8,001 bases of DNA from an uncultured Collinsella sp. Its GTDB lineage: Bacteria > Actinomycetota > Coriobacteriia > Coriobacteriales > Coriobacteriaceae. The position numbers and the translations under genes were made by a program. A model generated the notes under the pieces. It worked only from the letters and a program-made list of their open reading frames with translations, was not told the origin of the DNA and searched no databases. Location: positions 1 to 8,001 of the forward strand of contig UROR01000094.1 in the NCBI GenBank assembly GCA_900549535.1, written 5' to 3'. This document shows, one piece after another, positions 7,508 through 8,001 of the stretch (positions are counted from its first letter, which is position 1; the number at the start of each line of letters is the position of its first letter).

Positions 7508-8001
7508 ATGACCGCAAAACAGAAGTTCAATTTCAAAGCGCCGTTGGAGGTGTTCGCGAAGTCGATCGTTCAGCCGATGATGTATCTCTCGGTTGCCGGC
7601 ATCCTGCTCATCGTGGGCATCATTCTGACCAACAAGACCATCTGCGCTTTGGTCCCCGTACTGGGCTCCGGTCCGTTCCAGCTTGTGGGCGCCGTTGTCT
7701 ATCAGTCGCTGATGTTTATCATCAACAACCTCTCGATTCTGTTCTGCGTGGGCATCGCCGGCGCCATGGCAAAGAAGAACAAGGGCCATGCTTCGCTGAT
7801 TGCCCTGATGTCGTTCTTCCTGTTCCTGCAGGCTAACAACATCGTGCTCAACGCCACCGGCTCTCTTGCCGATGCGAGCGGCATGCTCGGTCTTACCGGA
7901 ACCGGCCAGGCCACCGTTATGGGCATTCAGGTGCTCGATACCGGCGTGTTTGGCGGCATCATTCTTGGTTGCATCACCGGTGCCGTGTTCAACAAGTACT
8001 C
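7508..8001 (+). CDS. PTS sugar permease subunit IIC (probably IIBC), N-terminal part
   Basis: The membrane channel that moves sugar while it is phosphorylated. The 164 visible residues begin MTAKQKFNFKAPLEVFAKSI and contain hydrophobic segments near 25-43, 52-86 and 95-115, with the polar stretch AGAMAKKNKGHASL between. The stretch VLDTGVFGGIILGCITGAVFNKY near 141-163 is typical of the glucose/glucoside superfamily of EIIC proteins. The opening and this last motif look most like alpha-glucoside or maltose-type IIBC permeases, but the substrate is not certain. The frame is open at the window edge, and the IIB domain with its catalytic cysteine would lie beyond it. AAGGGGAG at 7493-7500, seven bases before the ATG, is a strong ribosome binding site. 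A 99-base gap separates it from the antiterminator remnant; only a weak GTGCCC/GGGCAC pairing (7416-7421 with 7463-7468) was seen there. Confidence 0.88.
   Translation, partial: MTAKQKFNFKAPLEVFAKSIVQPMMYLSVAGILLIVGIILTNKTICALVPVLGSGPFQLVGAVVYQSLMFIINNLSILFCVGIAGAMAKKNKGHASLIALMSFFLFLQANNIVLNATGSLADASGMLGLTGTGQATVMGIQVLDTGVFGGIILGCITGAVFNKY

Overview
The window looks like chromosomal DNA of a high-GC Gram-positive anaerobe. The best guess is a Coriobacteriia gut bacterium such as Collinsella. This rests on strongly GC-biased codons in the helicase and ATPase genes, GGAGG-type ribosome binding sites, a very long RG-rich tail on the DEAD-box helicase, a flavodoxin/ferredoxin protein of the EFR1 type, and abundant hairpin repeats between genes. 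The genus is inferred from general character, not from a database match.

Layout: (1) 1-1451, minus strand: the N-terminal 483 residues of a copper-type P1B ATPase (copA), cut by the window edge. Its promoter at 1499-1529 contains a C5-T-G5 palindrome that looks like a CsoR-family copper operator. (2) 1530-2011: a divergent intergenic region with two inverted copies of a 57-59 bp palindromic element. (3) 2012-4261, plus strand: an RhlE-like DEAD-box RNA helicase with a basic RG-rich tail of about 290 residues, closed by a strong intrinsic terminator at 4294-4332. (4) 4333-4767: no convincing gene, but a spaced inverted repeat is present. (5) 4918-5679, plus strand: a flavodoxin/2x[4Fe-4S] ferredoxin protein, bracketed by two copies (60 of 66 bases identical) of a nested-hairpin REP-like element. 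(6) 5757-6022: a compact control region with a degenerate tandem repeat, a LytTR-type direct repeat just upstream of a promoter, and a leader holding a RAT-like antiterminator that overlaps a terminator hairpin. (7) 6023-8001, plus strand: a sugar PTS operon, consisting of an EIIA-Glc-type protein, a BglG/LicT-type antiterminator broken by an in-frame TAA between PRD1 and PRD2, and the start of an EIIC (probably EIIBC) permease that runs off the window.

How the genes work together: the last three genes form a sugar uptake unit. EIIA passes phosphate to the B domain expected with the permease. The antiterminator should bind the RAT-like leader RNA to allow transcription into the operon, while a LytTR regulator probably acts at the promoter. 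The break in the antiterminator removes PRD2 and is the most notable event in the window, because it would change or abolish substrate control of the operon. The copper ATPase, helicase and ferredoxin genes have no evident functional link to it.
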